From: Ancylomarina sp. 16SWW S1-10-2
GTDB taxonomy: Bacteria > Bacteroidota > Bacteroidia > Bacteroidales > Marinifilaceae
Assembly (NCBI RefSeq): GCF_009669305.1
Contig: NZ_SADB01000007.1
Span: 1 to 64,000 of the forward strand
Direction of reading: 5' to 3'
DNA length: 64,000 nt
Shown here: positions 16,633-26,028 of the stretch, piece by piece
Layout of the letters: every line of letters starts with the position of its first letter
Numbering within the stretch: the stretch's first letter is position 1
Notes under the pieces: model-generated
What the model was told of the DNA's origin: nothing
What the model saw: only the letters and a program-made list of their open reading frames with translations
Database searches by the model: none
Made by a program: the position numbers and the translations under genes

Positions 16633-17475
16633 ATGATAAAACAAGCTATAATTTACACAATAACAATTTTCACAGTTTTATTAGTTCAATTTTTTGTTTT
16701 CTATTTTTTGTCGAAGGGGAAAGACAAGCCTTCATTTAAAGAGAATTTGTTATCGTTCATTGGTGCTTCTCTTTTTATTGGAATTATGTTTTCTTTGATT
16801 ACAGGAGTGTGGGATTCAATCAATTATAAAATAGTTCTATTTATACTAATGGCTTCTATAATTTCATCTTATTGGTTTATTATTAATCCTTTAAAATATT
16901 TATTTAAAGCAAAAAAATATTTTAGAGATAATGAATTAGAAGATGAAATAAAATCAGAAGGGTATAACTATAAAATACTTTTTACTGATCAGTTTGTCTC
17001 TAATGCACTTGCGACAGGAATCATTCCTTTTCATAAAATAATAATAGTCGGGAAAAACTTAAAAGAGAAATTAACTAAGGCTCAATTAAAGGCAATTATA
17101 TACCATGAAATAGGTCATCATAAAAGAAAACATATTCTCAAACTTTTTTTTGTAAACATTATATTACAAACCATATTTTTTGTAATGTTTTCAGAAATTT
17201 TAAAGCTCCATATTTCAGTTGTGTATTTGGAAGGTTTGTTAGTAGCATTGGCAGGAGCTATTGGAGGCCTATTATTTTGGTTTGTTCCCAACAAAGTTTC
17301 TTTTTATTTTGAATATCATGCTGATGAATATTCTGCAAGTCATTATGATAGGAGTGCAATAATAGATTCATTAACAAAGCTAGATGAAATAACAGAAGGT
17401 AAATTTACGAAAGGAAATTCTAACCATCCAAGTTTAGAGAAAAGGATAAATAATATTGCAAAAAGTGAAATTTAA
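16633..17475 (+). CDS. M48-family membrane metalloprotease
   Basis: 280 residues. Three N-terminal membrane helices, a cytoplasmic stretch, then the zinc motif I-Y-H-E-I-G-H-H (HExxH) followed by two more hydrophobic segments and E-Y-H-A-D-E-Y-S-A, which supplies the third ligand. This matches HtpX/BlaR1-like M48 peptidases, which degrade or cleave membrane proteins. No blaI-type repressor is adjacent. It stands alone, ending at a bidirectional terminator shared with the convergent gene at 17658. Confidence 0.85.
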   Translation: MIKQAIIYTITIFTVLLVQFFVFYFLSKGKDKPSFKENLLSFIGASLFIGIMFSLITGVWDSINYKIVLFILMASIISSYWFIINPLKYLFKAKKYFRDNELEDEIKSEGYNYKILFTDQFVSNALATGIIPFHKIIIVGKNLKEKLTKAQLKAIIYHEIGHHKRKHILKLFFVNIILQTIFFVMFSEILKLHISVVYLEGLLVALAGAIGGLLFWFVPNKVSFYFEYHADEYSASHYDRSAIIDSLTKLDEITEGKFTKGNSNHPSLEKRINNIAKSEI

Positions 17476-17599
17476 TAAATATCATTTGACTCTAGGATTA
17501 ATTATATTCATATGTGATTTCTAATCCTTGAATTCAAATTAGTTTTAAAAAATTGGTACTCTATTTCCAATTTATGACGTCATATTTTAAGAAGAATGT

Positions 17600-17634
17600 A
17601 AAACCCTAAATATGATATTCATATTTAGGGTTTT
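17600..17634. terminator. Bidirectional terminator
   Basis: AAAACCCTAAATATGA pairs perfectly with TCATATTTAGGGTTTT, with A and T runs on the two sides. It lies between convergent genes (M48 protease and COG0523 GTPase). Confidence 0.85.
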
Positions 17635-17657
17635 CTATAATTTAGTGTTGGGAATAT

Positions 17658-18623
17658 TTAATCGCAAAGTTCAATTAGATTCTTCTCAATCACTTCAGAA
17701 TTCAATTCTTTACCAATAAATACCAGTTTGCTTTCTCTAGTTTCATTCTCGTCCCATGCTCGTCCTACTGTGGCATTAATTTGCGTGTGTACCGATTGTA
17801 AAATAATTCTGTTATCAACACCCGAAATATTAAGAATACCTTTCACGCGATATATGGTATCGGGATTGAATTGTAAAAAGGCATCTAACCATCCACCTAT
17901 TTTCATTTGATTAAAAGCTAAGTCACTTTTAAAACAATAGTTTTCAATATCGTGATGGTGATGGTGTTTCTTTTTATTATTGCTGTTATCTACCGAGAAT
18001 AGAAACTTATAGATATTTTTTGGATTGTAAGCGTATACATCAAGTAATTCGACATCAAGTTTCGATTGTACTGCTTGATGGATATTTGCAGTTGGATTAA
18101 TTTCTCTAATTTTTGAGTGGAGCTGTTTTGTTTCTTCTTCGCTAGAGAGATCTATTTTGTTGAGGATTAGGGTATCAGATATGACAATTTGTTTATTTAG
18201 AATGTCTTCCTTTTTAAGATCGTTCTCAGCATTGGCTGCATCAATTAAACAAATAACAGAATCGAGTTCAAATTTGGCTTTAATACCAGGATCTGCAATA
18301 AACGATGCCAATATATTACCCGGATCGGCAATACCTGTTGTTTCAATTAACAGATGATTGAATGAATGGTTATTCTTGATTAGGTTCTCAAGAACTAAGA
18401 AAAGCTCTGTGTTAAGATTACAGCAAATACAACCGCCACTCAATTCAAACAAATCGTCGTTTTCTATATTAGTAACCAATTCAGAATCGATATTTTCTTC
18501 GCCAAATTCATTTTCGATGATAACAAATTTCTTATCCTTATGGCTTTTTATCAGTTGATTTAAAAGGCTAGTTTTCCCAGCGCCTAAAAAACCAGTTATA
18601 ACTGTAACAGGTATTTTATTCAT
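17658..18623 (-). CDS. CobW/COG0523 metallochaperone GTPase
   Basis: 321 residues. G1 box G-F-L-G-A-G-K-T, the metal-binding G-G-C-I-C-C-N-L (CxCC), L-N-K-I-D as the guanine-specificity motif, a run of five His near residue 217 and a C-terminal CobW_C domain with R-V-K-G-I-L. COG0523 proteins deliver zinc or cobalt to client enzymes using GTP. The CxCC plus His-rich loop favours zinc, but the window also holds a cobalamin cluster (not adjacent), so cobalt is not excluded. No Zur-like site was seen. Confidence 0.88.
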   Translation of the reverse strand: MNKIPVTVITGFLGAGKTSLLNQLIKSHKDKKFVIIENEFGEENIDSELVTNIENDDLFELSGGCICCNLNTELFLVLENLIKNNHSFNHLLIETTGIADPGNILASFIADPGIKAKFELDSVICLIDAANAENDLKKEDILNKQIVISDTLILNKIDLSSEEETKQLHSKIREINPTANIHQAVQSKLDVELLDVYAYNPKNIYKFLFSVDNSNNKKKHHHHHDIENYCFKSDLAFNQMKIGGWLDAFLQFNPDTIYRVKGILNISGVDNRIILQSVHTQINATVGRAWDENETRESKLVFIGKELNSEVIEKNLIELCD

Positions 18624-18682
18624 TCTTTTATACGAATTGAATTTTTTATAATGTGTTAATGCTTATGAATCTAGCTTGGAAT

Positions 18683-19198
18683 TTAAAATTTTTCCCAATG
18701 AACAATTTCATCTACACTATTTCTCTTTTTTGCAGGTTGTTTTTCATGATCAGGATATCCTAAAGATAGAATAGCAATAGGTTCGATATGATCAGGAAGC
18801 ATAAAGTAATCACGACATTTTTGAACATCGAAGTTGCAAACCCAGCAAGTACCTAAACCAAGGTCTGTAGCTTGCAAAGTCATGTGGTCAGTAGTAATTG
18901 CAGCGTCGATATCGGCATGATCTTTACCATCTTCAGCGCGTTTCCACGATTTGTTGTGGTCTGCACAAATCACGATATATATGGGAGCTTTGTTAAACCA
19001 ATCGCGATGGTAAATAGCAGAAAACTTATCGTGGTTTTCTTTTTCGCGAATCACAATAAAATGCCATGATTGAAAATTAACCGCTGATGGTGCATATTGA
19101 CCAGCTTCTAAAATTTGCATTAACTTCTCATTCTCAACTTCTTTGTCTAAATATGATCGAACCGAATAACGGTTTTTAATGGTATCTATTAAGCTCAT
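18683..19198 (-). CDS. Nitroreductase family FMN protein
   Basis: 171 residues: I-K-N-R-Y-S-V-R-S-Y at the start (FMN phosphate binding), A-P-S-A-V-N-F-Q-S-W-H-F, and L-G-L-G-T-C-W-V in the third part, all standard for nitroreductase-like FMN oxidoreductases. Short for the family, of the type acting on nitroaromatics, quinones or flavins. It is 59 bp upstream of the COG0523 gene on the same strand and may share its transcript. Confidence 0.85.
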   Translation of the reverse strand: MSLIDTIKNRYSVRSYLDKEVENEKLMQILEAGQYAPSAVNFQSWHFIVIREKENHDKFSAIYHRDWFNKAPIYIVICADHNKSWKRAEDGKDHADIDAAITTDHMTLQATDLGLGTCWVCNFDVQKCRDYFMLPDHIEPIAILSLGYPDHEKQPAKKRNSVDEIVHWEKF

Positions 19199-19260
19199 AA
19201 TTGTAATTTAGATTTGCTGTAAAAATATAAAATTTTCATGTGCATTAAGCTATCTATTTA

Positions 19261-19268
19261 TAACTTTG
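19261..19268 (+). promoter_or_regulatory. -7 promoter element of the MFS gene
   Basis: TAACTTTG matches the Bacteroidota -7 consensus TAnnTTTG. It lies 24 bp before the ATG at 19292 and downstream of an earlier in-frame ATG (19238), which argues for the later start. A -33 element is not clear. Confidence 0.5.
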
Positions 19269-19291
19269 CAGCCTTAATTAATAATGGCTTT

Positions 19292-20431
19292 ATGCTCAAG
19301 GAACTCAAACAAAATAAAATGTATGCCTACCTCATGTTATTGGTGGTTGCTGCTACGGCGGGACATCAAGCATGGCGTACTCTATTTAATAATTTAGCTG
19401 TTGATGAGATCGGAATAAATGGATTTCAACTTGGTGTTATTCAGTCGGTAAGAGAGATTCCTGGTTTTTTATCTCTACTAGTTATCTATGTTTTGTTCTT
19501 TGTTAAAGAGCACCGTTTGTCAGCCATATCGGTTTTATTGGTTGGTATTGGGGTTACTCTTACAGGGTATTTCCCCTCGTTTTATGGACTGATTTTTACA
19601 ACACTTATCATGTCTATTGGTTTTCATTATTTCGAAACGACCAATAAATCCCTAACGCTACAATATTTTAACTACGAACAAGCACCATATGTCTTTGCTA
19701 AGCAAAAGAGTTGGGCTGCGGTTGCTAATATTGCAATGGGAGCTTTCATTTTGTTATTAGCTGATCATTTATCGCTTCAGATGAATTTTATAGTTGCTGG
19801 AGTTATCATTATATTAATGGCATTATGGGCTCTGTTTTGGAAACCTGAGGATGAAAATATTCCTGTTCAGAATAAGGGACTGGTTCTGCATAAGCGTTAT
19901 TGGTTGTTCTACGTCTTGAATTTCTTGAGTGGAGCTCGACGACAAATATTTGTCGTATTTGCCGTGTTTATGTTGGTGCAGAAATATCAATTCAGCATAC
20001 AAAATGTCGCTATCCTTTTCATTATCAATAATATTATTACTTATTTTATATCGCCTTATATAGCAAAGGGAATTAACCGTTATGGTGAACGCATAATGCT
20101 AAGCCTAGAGTATTTCTTTTTAATATTTATATTCCTTGGTTATGCTTTTATAGAAAACGGTTTGGTCGTTGCTATCTTATACATTTTCGATCATATTTTC
20201 TTCGGATTTTCGATGGGAATTAATACCTATTTTCATAAAACAGGCGATAAGAAAGATATTGCACCTTCAATGGCGGTAGGTTTTACGATTAACCATATTT
20301 CGGCAGTGGTAATTCCAGTATGTGGTGGTTTGTTATGGATGTGGCATTGGCAAATACCCTTTATAGCAGGAGCTATACTGAGTGTGGTTTCATTGGCATT
20401 TGTACAGAAAATTAAGATTAATAAAATTTAG
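19292..20431 (+). CDS. Major facilitator superfamily transporter
   Basis: About 379 residues with twelve predicted membrane helices. A MFS fold is indicated by the helix pattern, an R-x-I-P-G-like motif after helix 2 and the central loop rich in charged residues. Substrate unknown. The start is taken at 19292 because a -7 promoter element (19261-19268) lies between the two possible ATGs. Followed after 20 bp by an all-helical gene of unknown role, likely co-transcribed. Confidence 0.8.
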   Translation: MLKELKQNKMYAYLMLLVVAATAGHQAWRTLFNNLAVDEIGINGFQLGVIQSVREIPGFLSLLVIYVLFFVKEHRLSAISVLLVGIGVTLTGYFPSFYGLIFTTLIMSIGFHYFETTNKSLTLQYFNYEQAPYVFAKQKSWAAVANIAMGAFILLLADHLSLQMNFIVAGVIIILMALWALFWKPEDENIPVQNKGLVLHKRYWLFYVLNFLSGARRQIFVVFAVFMLVQKYQFSIQNVAILFIINNIITYFISPYIAKGINRYGERIMLSLEYFFLIFIFLGYAFIENGLVVAILYIFDHIFFGFSMGINTYFHKTGDKKDIAPSMAVGFTINHISAVVIPVCGGLLWMWHWQIPFIAGAILSVVSLAFVQKIKINKI

Positions 20432-20451
20432 AATCAAAATATCATTTTAAT

Positions 20452-21297
20452 ATGACAACAGAGAATATATACAAAAGTCTTGTAGAATTATACAACAAGG
20501 GCATTACGGAAAAGGAACCTAAAATTATTAGAGAGTTCTTGAATGATAATACACATATTGCTTTAAAAGATAATCCTCGTTTCTATTTGGAAATCTTACA
20601 ACATCGTGCTGCAGCTTATGCTTTGTTTGGTGAGTTAAGTGAGGCTGGGAAAGAGTATGCAAAGGGTTATTCTTCATGCTCAACTTCAGGTAAGTGGGTT
20701 TATGGATTAAATTGGTCTTTGCAATATTTGGCTGAGTATTCTCTTAACAGAGGGAAAGCTAAATTAAGAGAAGTGCTTTCTGAGGCTTTGCCTGTATTGG
20801 AGCAAGCCGAGAAGGATCTTGTATTCGACCAATATCGTGAATTCTATCAATTAACCTTATCGAATGTAAAGGCATTTATATTGATGAGTTTAGGTGAAAA
20901 AGAAAAGGCTTTAGCCATTTATAAGGATGCTAAATTTACGCCGGTTCCAGTTAACGCTTATAACGATAAAGAAGCCCTACAACTTTTATTTGCTCATTAC
21001 ACAAAAGGGCTTGCGGTTGCAATAGAATATAAGGATACTCAATTGTTAAAGAATTTACTTAAGGTGATTTCTTTGGATGATGCCTTGTTGAATAGTGATC
21101 AAACTTTCTTTAAAGTATTCTACGAAACCTTAGTTAGTGCATTCGATATGCGTGCTGAGTTTATTACTGAGTTTAATGCTATGTTTAAGATTAAGGATAG
21201 TTTGAAGACAGTAGCTCCAAGTTTCTCTAAATTCTTATCTCTAATTGGTGATCAAGATTTAGATAAGCTAGATGTCTTCTTTAAGGATTTTAAATAA
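20452..21297 (+). CDS. All-helical, TPR-like protein of unknown function
   Basis: 281 residues, soluble, no signal peptide. Repeated helix pairs with A-A-x-Y-A-L-F-G-x-x-x-E-A and E-K-x-x-A-L-x-I-Y-K patterns suggest a tetratricopeptide-like solenoid. I do not recognise a named family. It follows the MFS gene by 20 bp. Function not assignable. Confidence 0.7.
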   Translation: MTTENIYKSLVELYNKGITEKEPKIIREFLNDNTHIALKDNPRFYLEILQHRAAAYALFGELSEAGKEYAKGYSSCSTSGKWVYGLNWSLQYLAEYSLNRGKAKLREVLSEALPVLEQAEKDLVFDQYREFYQLTLSNVKAFILMSLGEKEKALAIYKDAKFTPVPVNAYNDKEALQLLFAHYTKGLAVAIEYKDTQLLKNLLKVISLDDALLNSDQTFFKVFYETLVSAFDMRAEFITEFNAMFKIKDSLKTVAPSFSKFLSLIGDQDLDKLDVFFKDFK

Positions 21298-21367
21298 GCT
21301 TCCTAAGTTCAGCTAATTTTTAATTTAACTTTAGCAGACTTAAAATATAACAGTGAAAATTTAATCG

Positions 21368-22012
21368 ATGGCAAGTTCAAAAACGAAGACCTATTCAGCT
21401 CTTGAGGAGAAAATAAATGTTTATTCTCATGGATTGGGTTTTATTATTGCTTCCATTGGTTTAATTTTTTTGCTGATATTGACTTTACCCCGTGGCGATT
21501 GGAGTCAAATCCTTAGTTTCGGGGTATTTGGTTTAAGTATGATGATCTTATTTGCAGCGTCTACACTTTATCATAGAGCGACGGATCCTGTTAAACGATC
21601 TCGACTGAGAATACTGGACCATGCATCTATTTATGTGCTAATCGCAGGTACATATACGCCTTTTTGTCTGGTGACATTGCCTGATAGATTGGGACTTATC
21701 TTTTTTACTGTAGTTTGGGGTTTTGCTTTGGTTGGTATCTGTATTAAGCTCTTTTTCACAGGAAGATTCTCGGTCTTTTCAACTTTGATGTATCTATTTA
21801 TGGGTTGGATGATGGTATTCATGATTAAACCACTCTACCAGAATATAGCACCTGAGGGTTTGTATTGGATATTTGCAGGAGGATTGGCTTACACAATTGG
21901 AGCTGTTCTATATAGCATTAAGCGTATTCCTTTTAATCACGCTAGTTTCCATATTTTAGTTCTCGTGGGAAGTTTTTGTCATTATATGGCGATATATCTC
22001 TACGTTGTATAA
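21368..22012 (+). CDS. Hemolysin III / PAQR-type membrane protein
   Basis: 214 residues with seven membrane helices. S-H-G-L-G near residue 23, S-x3-Y-H in helix 3, D-H-A-S-I-Y in helix 4 and the H near the end (F-N-H-A-S-F-H) are the conserved metal-site residues of the hemolysin III/YqfA (TrhA) family. In E. coli this family is linked to membrane energetics rather than toxin activity. Stands alone between a helical gene and a repeat-rich gap. Confidence 0.85.
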   Translation: MASSKTKTYSALEEKINVYSHGLGFIIASIGLIFLLILTLPRGDWSQILSFGVFGLSMMILFAASTLYHRATDPVKRSRLRILDHASIYVLIAGTYTPFCLVTLPDRLGLIFFTVVWGFALVGICIKLFFTGRFSVFSTLMYLFMGWMMVFMIKPLYQNIAPEGLYWIFAGGLAYTIGAVLYSIKRIPFNHASFHILVLVGSFCHYMAIYLYVV

Positions 22013-22273
22013 GTTTTGTTCCTTTACTTTTCCTTGATGAAAAGTAACAAAAATCAATGACTCCGGCACTCAGTGACCCATCACGGTTCAAAGGTTAAAC
22101 AGACTGAACTCGTTCGTACCTCACTCAAACAGCATTCTGTTTTTAACACCTTTTTCACCTATGAGGCCCCACTTGCGTTGCCGAGGTCTCAGACAAAAAA
22201 TCATCTCACAATTTTAATTGTCGAATTAGAGCTACTGAAAGCTGATGATTATTTTCCTTCTTCCTCACTTTTT

Positions 22274-22328
22274 CTTTAATCACGCCTGAGGCGTTCCGAT
22301 GATTATCGGAATTGTTTCACTCAACCTT
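22274..22328 (+). repeat. 55-bp direct repeat, copy 1
   Basis: Begins CTTTAATCACGCCTGAGGCG and ends TTCACTCAACCTT; differs from 22472-22526 at one base. Contains two hairpins (GCCTGAGGC and TTCCGAT / ATCGGAA). Confidence 0.85.
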
Positions 22329-22354
22329 TATACTTTCTTCTTTTTTTTAGTTTC

Positions 22355-22418
22355 CAGTCTAACAGTCTAACAGTCTAACAGTCTAACAGTCTAACAGTCT
22401 AACAGTCTAACAGTCCAA
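22355..22418 (+). repeat. Tandem array of 8-bp unit CAGTCTAA, 8 copies
   Basis: Seven exact CAGTCTAA units and a final CAGTCCAA. It lies between the two copies of the 55-bp direct repeat in a gene-free gap (22013-22524). No coding role; it could vary in copy number. Confidence 0.9.
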
Positions 22419-22471
22419 CTTCCTTACTGCGTTTTTACTCTTTTACCTTTATACTTTTTTACCTTTCTACA

Positions 22472-22526
22472 CTTTAATCACGCCTGAGGCGTTCCGATGG
22501 TTATCGGAATTGTTTCACTCAACCTT
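22472..22526 (+). repeat. 55-bp direct repeat, copy 2
   Basis: Same as 22274-22328 with one substitution. Its last bases include the stop codon of the minus-strand helicase gene. Confidence 0.85.
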
Positions 22527-25002
22527 ATTCACTTTCCGACCCATTTTCCCAATGAGCTAGAACATAACGCAAATCACTCATGCTAATCTCGTTGCCAAGA
22601 TCATTTTTCGCATCATTCAAAGCTTCAATTTTATGATTATCGAAATAATTCATGATTATAGCTAGTTTTTCATCATCAACAAATCGACTGATAGGTAAGG
22701 CATTTATACCTACATAATAGCATAAGTGTCCTTCAATGGTAGAGCGAGCTAAATCGCGCATAGCGGCAATTACAGCCACACTTTTACCTTCTTTAAACAT
22801 TAAAAAGCTAGTTTCTTTACTACTTACTTTTTTAGGTGATTGGGCATTTGCTGATGTGAAGATATCAGGCGTTTCTGCCAGATTATTTTCTTTTTTAAAA
22901 GTGTCAACTAGTTTAATAAGTTCCAAACCATAATCGTTAATCTTTTTAGGACCCAAGCCTTTAATTTGTTTTAAGGCTATTTTGTTTTGGGGCAGATTAT
23001 TACAGATTTGAACAATCACTTTAAAGCTTATAATTGAAGCAACTGAGGTGTCTAATTCATTAGCTTTAGCGTATCTCCAGTCTTTAAGTTGTTTAAAAAA
23101 CTCCGGATAATCGACAACAGCTGCATAATCTTCCTGTTGAGGCATGCGCTTAAATGTCACATTTTTTAGGTTTTCTTTTGCCTTAAGTTCCAAAAAGTCC
23201 TTAAGAATAAAGCCATGATTGCAATGCAGCATACAAGCTACTTTTACTTGAGTCAATTCAACAATTCGAGTACGTAAATCTTTAACTGTCTTAGCTAACG
23301 ATTGATTATCAGTATCGAAATATGCCTGATGTACAGGTTCTAGAAGGTAGAGTTCTAGCTTTGGGATAAAGTATTCACAGGCTTTATGTAATCGTTCCTG
23401 AAAGAGTTTATCGTTACGCAAATCGGGAGATGAACCAAACATATGGAAAAGCTGATTTGAAAATTGTTGACCAACCTTCACCAGTTCTGGTTTAATTTTA
23501 TCAATAACTGCCGCTACCTTTTCCTTACAATCACCTTGAGAAGTTGTTGGATGAGCCTCAAAAACTTGATTCAAGCGGTTAGTGTAATGGAAAATTAAAT
23601 CCATATCGAAAAGCTCTTTCAGTAGCGAAAGTTCATAGTCACGCTTGGCCTTGTATAAATCTTCCTGTTTTGGAGGATTATCCTTCATATCCTGATTAAA
23701 GCTAGTTACCGAGCTATCGCAGATAATTCCATGCGGATTAATTTCTGTTTTTAGAACCATGCCTTCGAGCGACTTGCAGCGAGATAGTGCCACATAAACT
23801 TGACCGTGAGCAAATGCCGATGCGGCATCGATAATGGCTCTATCGAAGGTTAAACCTTGAGATTTATGAATTGTAATTGCCCAAGCTAGTTTCAATGGGA
23901 ATTGTGTGAAGGAGCCAATCACCTCTTCCTCAATTTCCTTAGTCTTTTCGTTTATGGTGAATTTAATGTTTTGCCAACTTTCCTTTTCAACCTCAATCAC
24001 ATCTTGGTCGCCCTCGCATTTTACACTAATACTATCCTTATCAATAAAGGTGATCGTACCAATTTTTCCGTTATAAAAACGTTTGGTTGGTTTGGAGTCA
24101 TTCTTTACAAACATGACTTGCGCTCCCTTTTTTAGTTCTAAATCTTCGAGAGTAGGGAAGGCGTAGTCTGGAAATTGTCCGTCGATGCTAGCCTTAAAAC
24201 TTTTTTTATCAGCATCAAGCTTCTTTAACTTAATTTCGTTGATATCTTGAGCCTTTCTGTTGTGCGTACTCAACGTGATGTAAGCATCCTTATCATCAGG
24301 ATCGAAATCAGGTTTGTAGTTGGCATTAAGTCTCCGTCGTGAAGCATCCGAAAGCTTATTATTTCGAATCTCATTTAAAATTTGGATAAAATCTTGATCT
24401 TTTTGACGGTAGATGTGTTTTAACTCGATGCAAATATGTGGTGACTTTTGTAAAGCCCTTGAGCTAAAGAAAAACTCTGTGGTATAAAAACGTTTCAGAA
24501 TTGACCATTCTTCCTGTTTTACCACAGGAGGTAATTGTTGCAAGTCACCAATCATGAGCAATTGCACACCACCAAAGGGCAATTTAGAATTACGATAACG
24601 ACGCAGAACAGCATCAATACCATCTAATAAATCGGCACGAACCATTGATATTTCGTCAATCACCAATAAATCTAGTGATTTTATGATATCTATCTTGGTC
24701 TTATTGAAACGTTTTTCAGGGGCTTTTCCACCCTTGTTTGTATATTCATCTTCGGGAAGAATAGGACCGAAGCCAAGCTGGAAAAAGGAATGCACAGTAA
24801 CACCACCCGCATTTATGGCAGCAACACCTGTAGGAGCTACAACAATCATCCTTTTTAGTGAATCTTCTCGTAAGCGGTGTAAGAATGTAGTTTTACCTGT
24901 ACCAGCTTTTCCTGTTAGAAAAATATTGGTATTCGTATTTTCTATATAGTCGTAAGCTAGTTTTCTCTCTTTGTTTTCTTCCATTTTATCCTCAAGAATC
25001 AT
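22525..25002 (-). CDS. PIF1-like helicase with HRDC and C-terminal helix-turn-helix domains
   Basis: 825 residues. Superfamily 1 helicase core: Walker A G-K-A-G-T-G-K-T-T (residue ~30), A-P-T-G-V-A-A-I-N-A-G-G, Walker B L-V-I-D-E-I-S-M-V, G-D-L-Q-Q-L-P-P-V and the final A-I-T-I-H-K-S-Q-G-L-T, all as in PIF1/RecD2-type enzymes. Later an HRDC domain (N-K-I-A-L-K-Q-I-K-G-L-G-P-K-K) and a C-terminal DNA-binding helix-turn-helix region. Probably unwinds DNA in replication or repair. Typical Bacteroidota form, monocistronic. Confidence 0.9.
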   Translation of the reverse strand: MILEDKMEENKERKLAYDYIENTNTNIFLTGKAGTGKTTFLHRLREDSLKRMIVVAPTGVAAINAGGVTVHSFFQLGFGPILPEDEYTNKGGKAPEKRFNKTKIDIIKSLDLLVIDEISMVRADLLDGIDAVLRRYRNSKLPFGGVQLLMIGDLQQLPPVVKQEEWSILKRFYTTEFFFSSRALQKSPHICIELKHIYRQKDQDFIQILNEIRNNKLSDASRRRLNANYKPDFDPDDKDAYITLSTHNRKAQDINEIKLKKLDADKKSFKASIDGQFPDYAFPTLEDLELKKGAQVMFVKNDSKPTKRFYNGKIGTITFIDKDSISVKCEGDQDVIEVEKESWQNIKFTINEKTKEIEEEVIGSFTQFPLKLAWAITIHKSQGLTFDRAIIDAASAFAHGQVYVALSRCKSLEGMVLKTEINPHGIICDSSVTSFNQDMKDNPPKQEDLYKAKRDYELSLLKELFDMDLIFHYTNRLNQVFEAHPTTSQGDCKEKVAAVIDKIKPELVKVGQQFSNQLFHMFGSSPDLRNDKLFQERLHKACEYFIPKLELYLLEPVHQAYFDTDNQSLAKTVKDLRTRIVELTQVKVACMLHCNHGFILKDFLELKAKENLKNVTFKRMPQQEDYAAVVDYPEFFKQLKDWRYAKANELDTSVASIISFKVIVQICNNLPQNKIALKQIKGLGPKKINDYGLELIKLVDTFKKENNLAETPDIFTSANAQSPKKVSSKETSFLMFKEGKSVAVIAAMRDLARSTIEGHLCYYVGINALPISRFVDDEKLAIIMNYFDNHKIEALNDAKNDLGNEISMSDLRYVLAHWENGSESE

Positions 25003-25081
25003 AAACTATAAAATTAGTCTTTTAGATGAAGAATCGGGCAATCTCAATTCTATTTATTGAGTGTTTTTTCGAATCGCTACG

Positions 25082-25312
25082 ATTTAATATATAGAAGAAA
25101 AAGGAATAATGATAGAAAAACACGATCTAATCCAGAAGGGATGAGATAATTGTAGAAAAAATGAATAGATAACAAGCAAACCCCGAATGAGGTGATATAA
25201 AATAATATGCCTAGCACATTTTCGCATATTTAGATACAATGATTTCACCCTTTTAGGGTTCGTCGGAATATGATTGTTTTGTTCTATAATCATATCAGCC
25301 CTTTAGGCTTTA
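25082..25312 (+). mobile_element. REPIN/MITE copy A, deletion derivative of the transposase element
   Basis: Left end with hairpins around ATCCAGAAGGGAT and CCCCGAATGAGG followed by TGATATAAAATAATATGCCT; then only ~40 bp of the transposase gene start (ATGCCTAGCACATTTTCGCA) joined at ATACAATGATTTC to the right end with hairpins ACCCTTTTAGGGT and AGCCCTTTAGGCT. The ends match the element at 28521-29183. The rest of 25003-25538 is AT-rich. Confidence 0.8.
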
Positions 25313-25403
25313 AAAATATAGCTTTTGTAATTGTAAGAATAATCATTTAATATTAGCATTTCATACACTTGTCGGCAGTATTATTTAACTTATACGCAAG
25401 TAG

Positions 25404-25492
25404 ACAGCGGACTACTATTTAATAAATAGAAGATAAGAGAATACTGTTTGGAAAAACTGATTCAATCCCGAAAGGATGATAGAATATAAGAG
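25404..25492 (+). repeat. REPIN copy B, left-end fragment
   Basis: ACTATTTAATAAATAGAAG and ATTCAATCCCGAAAGGATGA as in the left end of the complete copies; the right end is missing. It starts 322 bp after copy A and precedes the hypothetical gene at 25539. Confidence 0.7.
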
Positions 25493-25538
25493 TATTCAAC
25501 GCGATGAATAATTATTAATAATTTGTTACTTTTAGAAC

Positions 25539-25940
25539 ATGATTGTACGAGAAAGTGAAATATTAGATACGATTGGAAAAGTAATGTTTATTGCTTTCTT
25601 TATGCTTATTTTATCTTCTTTTTCAAACAAGGTTACAGATCAATCTAAAGAACAAATACAGCTTGATCAAGCTATAGAATATCTTTCAGGTAATTCCAAC
25701 ACTATAATTATGGATCAGGCTAAAGTGCCTAGTTATAGTCAACATTTAGTTAGTCGTATCGATAGACTAAACTTAAATACCTTTAATGAGAATTTTAAAA
25801 TTATACAAGACAATAGAATAGAACTTCAACAGAAAATTTTCTTCAAAAATTTGGCTCTAACACTAAAGCCTCTTCCCATTTACACGCGTTCCATACATTT
25901 ATATTTGGAGACGTGTGACGACAATTTTATTTTAAGTTAA
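25539..25940 (+). CDS. Hypothetical protein with one membrane helix
   Basis: 133 residues, no family recognised. Residues ~12-28 are hydrophobic (V-M-F-I-A-F-F-M-L-I-L) and the rest is polar with a Q/D/N-rich middle, so it is probably a membrane-anchored protein. It lies between REPIN fragment B and the FtsX-type permease 88 bp downstream, and could belong with the latter. Whether it is expressed is uncertain; codon use looks normal. Confidence 0.45.
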   Translation: MIVRESEILDTIGKVMFIAFFMLILSSFSNKVTDQSKEQIQLDQAIEYLSGNSNTIIMDQAKVPSYSQHLVSRIDRLNLNTFNENFKIIQDNRIELQQKIFFKNLALTLKPLPIYTRSIHLYLETCDDNFILS

Positions 25941-26028
25941 TACACATAGACTAGTATGTTTATGTATTTCTCTGCCTTATAAGTATATAAGGTGGGCCCG
26001 TATATTTTTAACTTAAAATGTAGATACT

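Noticed and set aside
17658-18623. COG0523 GTPase as cobaltochelatase subunit CobW
   Set aside because: CxCC and His-rich loop suit a zinc chaperone, and it is ~37 kb from the cob genes; a B12 role is not supported.
22073-22279. 68-codon plus-strand open frame
   Set aside because: Lies in a repeat-type intergenic stretch, has no recognisable domain and an unlikely composition; no promoter or neighbour supports it.
22355-22418. CAGTCTAA array as a CRISPR or iteron set
   Set aside because: Units abut without spacers and no replication gene is adjacent; a simple tandem repeat.
25084-25293. Minus-strand open frame inside REPIN copy A
   Set aside because: Entirely within the mobile repeat and opposite in direction to the transposase gene; an artefact of repeat sequence.
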